A model generated the notes under the pieces. The model was not told the DNA's origin and made no database searches. It saw only the letters and a list, made by a program, of their open reading frames with translations. The position numbers and the translations under genes are program-made. From Eubacteriales bacterium (GTDB taxonomy: Bacteria; Bacillota; Clostridia; Christensenellales; CAG-138): a stretch of DNA of 5,389 bases. Positions 4,566 through 5,389 of this stretch are shown here, in pieces. The stretch is taken from positions 1-5,389 of the forward strand of contig JAQVML010000126.1 of assembly GCA_028703645.1 (NCBI GenBank). The letters run 5' to 3'. Position 1 is the first letter of the stretch. Each line of letters opens with the position of its first letter.

Positions 4566-4584
4566 AAACTCGACAGCTTTGTCG
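4564..4584 (-). terminator. Weak hairpin terminator after the membrane protein gene
   Basis: CGACA/TGTCG (4571-4575 and 4580-4584) form a 5-bp stem with a 4-base loop. On the minus strand it is followed by AG and then five T. The stem is short, so efficiency is doubtful, but its place about 95 bases past the stop and just before a promoter fits a transcription boundary. Confidence 0.4.
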
Positions 4585-4636
4585 TTCTTTAAGAGCCTTA
4601 TTGTTCTTAACACGATCACACAACTGAACACACCAA

Positions 4637-4654
4637 GCATTCACCGGCGAATGC
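4637..4654 (-). other. Inverted repeat after the membrane protein gene
   Basis: GCATTC (4637-4642) and GAATGC (4649-4654) form a perfect 6-bp stem with a 6-base loop. On the minus strand it is followed by TTGGTGTGTTC, only moderately T-rich. It could be a poor terminator or a 3'-end stabiliser of the upstream message. Confidence 0.35.
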
Positions 4655-4664
4655 GAGCGATCAA

Positions 4665-4684
4665 TGAATTTAGGTGAATTCAGG
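4665..4684. repeat. 10-base imperfect tandem repeat at a stop codon
   Basis: TGAATTTAGG (4665-4674) is followed directly by TGAATTCAGG (4675-4684), nine of ten bases alike. The second unit, read on the minus strand, contains the TGA stop of the membrane protein gene. It looks like a small local duplication. Confidence 0.5.
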
Positions 4685-5389
4685 AGAATATCCTGACCAG
4701 CGTCGTATACAGATGAAAGCCGATTTGATCGGCAATCGCCAGTAGATATCTCCGTAGCAACAGCCCCGTATCGGTTTGCCGCTGAAACGCATATTCCTCC
4801 AACAGCGTGGAAAGCACGGTCTGCACCGCGCCCAGCAGAACGCCAAGCAGCAGATAGAGCACCACAAACAGCGGCGGCACCGCGCCAATCAGGCCCGCGA
4901 AAAGCACCGTGAGGATGCCGAGCAGTTCCACAAACGGCCAGCTCTTCTCCGCAACCCGCGTTTCGCCCGCGCCGGAAATCTCGCGCATAGTCGCTCGGTT
5001 TCGCCGGATGGTATCGCGCATCTCCCGCTGACCTTGTTGGATGGAGGCAATCACATCGCGCATGCGTTTTTGGGGCTGCTGATAGCAGACCGCATCCGGC
5101 AGCATACGTGCGCAGTACACGCGCTTTTCGTTGCGCATCTTTTTATGAATGCGCAGCAGTAAATCCGCGCTCTCCGCTTTCGCCGTATCCGAAAAACCAC
5201 CGGATTCCATCACCGCGCTCTTTAAAAACGCGGCAAACGTTCGACTCAGCGGCAGATAGAGCCCCAAGTCCGCATAGCCCGCGCGGTTGATATAAAACAA
5301 AGCGAGCCGATCCAGATACTGCTCCTGCGCAAGAATCGCGGTTTTCTTCTGTTCCGCTTCGTCTGGATTGTCACCAACGCGCGCAAACG
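4680..5389 (-). CDS. Uncharacterised membrane protein, C-terminal part (runs off right edge)
   Basis: I do not recognise this protein. The frame stays open from base 5389 to the TGA at 4680, giving 235 visible codons plus a partial one; the true start lies outside the window. An apparent TTG start at 5300 has no clear ribosome binding site, and coding-like sequence continues before it, so it is probably internal. The visible part begins with a soluble, charged region (DNPDEAEQKK near the edge). A basic, helix-prone segment (IQQGQREMRDTIRRNRATMR, about residues 116-135) comes next. Two closely spaced hydrophobic segments follow (about 151-169 and 172-195), joined by a Pro-Pro turn, so they probably form a membrane hairpin. 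A C-terminal tail of about 40 residues ends it. Such a layout is compatible with a membrane-anchored sensor or structural protein, but no motif supports a function. Its codon composition resembles its neighbours. It seems to be a separate unit, ended before the rluB promoter. Confidence 0.72.
   Translation of the reverse strand, partial: FARVGDNPDEAEQKKTAILAQEQYLDRLALFYINRAGYADLGLYLPLSRTFAAFLKSAVMESGGFSDTAKAESADLLLRIHKKMRNEKRVYCARMLPDAVCYQQPQKRMRDVIASIQQGQREMRDTIRRNRATMREISGAGETRVAEKSWPFVELLGILTVLFAGLIGAVPPLFVVLYLLLGVLLGAVQTVLSTLLEEYAFQRQTDTGLLLRRYLLAIADQIGFHLYTTLVRIFS

Larger units (their letters stand above)
4290..4679. other. Gene-free AT-rich spacer with regulatory signals
   Basis: No convincing gene is seen in this stretch. 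The part at about 4430-4560 is strongly AT-rich compared with the genes around it. In the direction of transcription it holds an inverted repeat (4637-4654), another (4589-4610), a small hairpin with T-run (4564-4584), a promoter with perfect TATAAT (4537-4565), a second promoter candidate (4442-4471) and two copies of TCGGTC (4386-4391 and 4400-4405) in what would be the leader of rluB. Confidence 0.6.

Noticed and set aside
4589..4610. TTAAGA/TCTTAA inverted repeat as a terminator or operator
   Set aside because: Only 6 AT-rich base pairs with a 10-base loop in an AT-rich spacer; too weak to call as a functional element.

Overview
All recognisable genes in this window lie on the minus strand, so transcription runs from right to left. 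By eye the genes are moderately GC-rich (a little over half G+C), while the intergenic stretches at about 312-600 and 4430-4560 are clearly AT-rich. Strong GGAGG-type ribosome binding sites, TTGxxx/TATAAT-like promoters, a rimP gene started by TTG, and a split decarboxylase with a separate biotin carrier and a small OadG subunit all suggest an anaerobic Firmicute of the class Clostridia. That placement is an inference from gene content and style; no marker gene here fixes the taxon.

In the direction of transcription: (1) 5389-4680 is the 3' part of an unrecognised protein with two membrane helices near its C-terminus. (2) 4679-4290 is a gap of about 390 bases holding small inverted repeats, a weak hairpin terminator and two minus-strand promoter candidates. 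(3) 4289-3567 is an RsuA/RluB-family rRNA pseudouridine synthase. (4) 3566-3405 is a gap with two inverted repeats. (5) 3404-3153 is a small OadG-type membrane subunit. (6) 3091-2723 is a biotin carrier protein with an Ala/Pro hinge and an EAMKM biotinylation site. (7) 2597-1185 is the oxaloacetate decarboxylase alpha / pyruvate carboxylase B carboxyltransferase. (8) 1181-606 is pgsA, in the same frame as oadA and separated from it by only a stop codon and one further codon. (9) 605-312 is a regulatory gap with a strong extended -10 promoter inside a dyad, followed closely by an intrinsic terminator. (10) 311-1 is the 5' part of rimP.

The central block looks like a biotin-dependent oxaloacetate decarboxylase. 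The alpha subunit would move CO2 from oxaloacetate to biotin on the carrier, and the gamma subunit would tie the complex to the membrane. The beta subunit (OadB), the Na+-translocating decarboxylase itself, is not encoded between or beside these genes. It must be elsewhere, or the proteins do a related job. pgsA (phosphatidylglycerophosphate synthase) appears to ride on the same message. The rimP gene, normally the first gene of a rimP-nusA operon, begins a new transcription unit.

I found no mobile element, CRISPR array, tRNA or rRNA, and no clear sign of a novel defence or biosynthetic system. The points most worth a second look are the promoter-dyad-terminator arrangement in the rimP leader, the missing OadB, the oadA-stop-pgsA in-frame junction, the structured spacers around the oad genes, and the uncharacterised membrane protein at the right edge.
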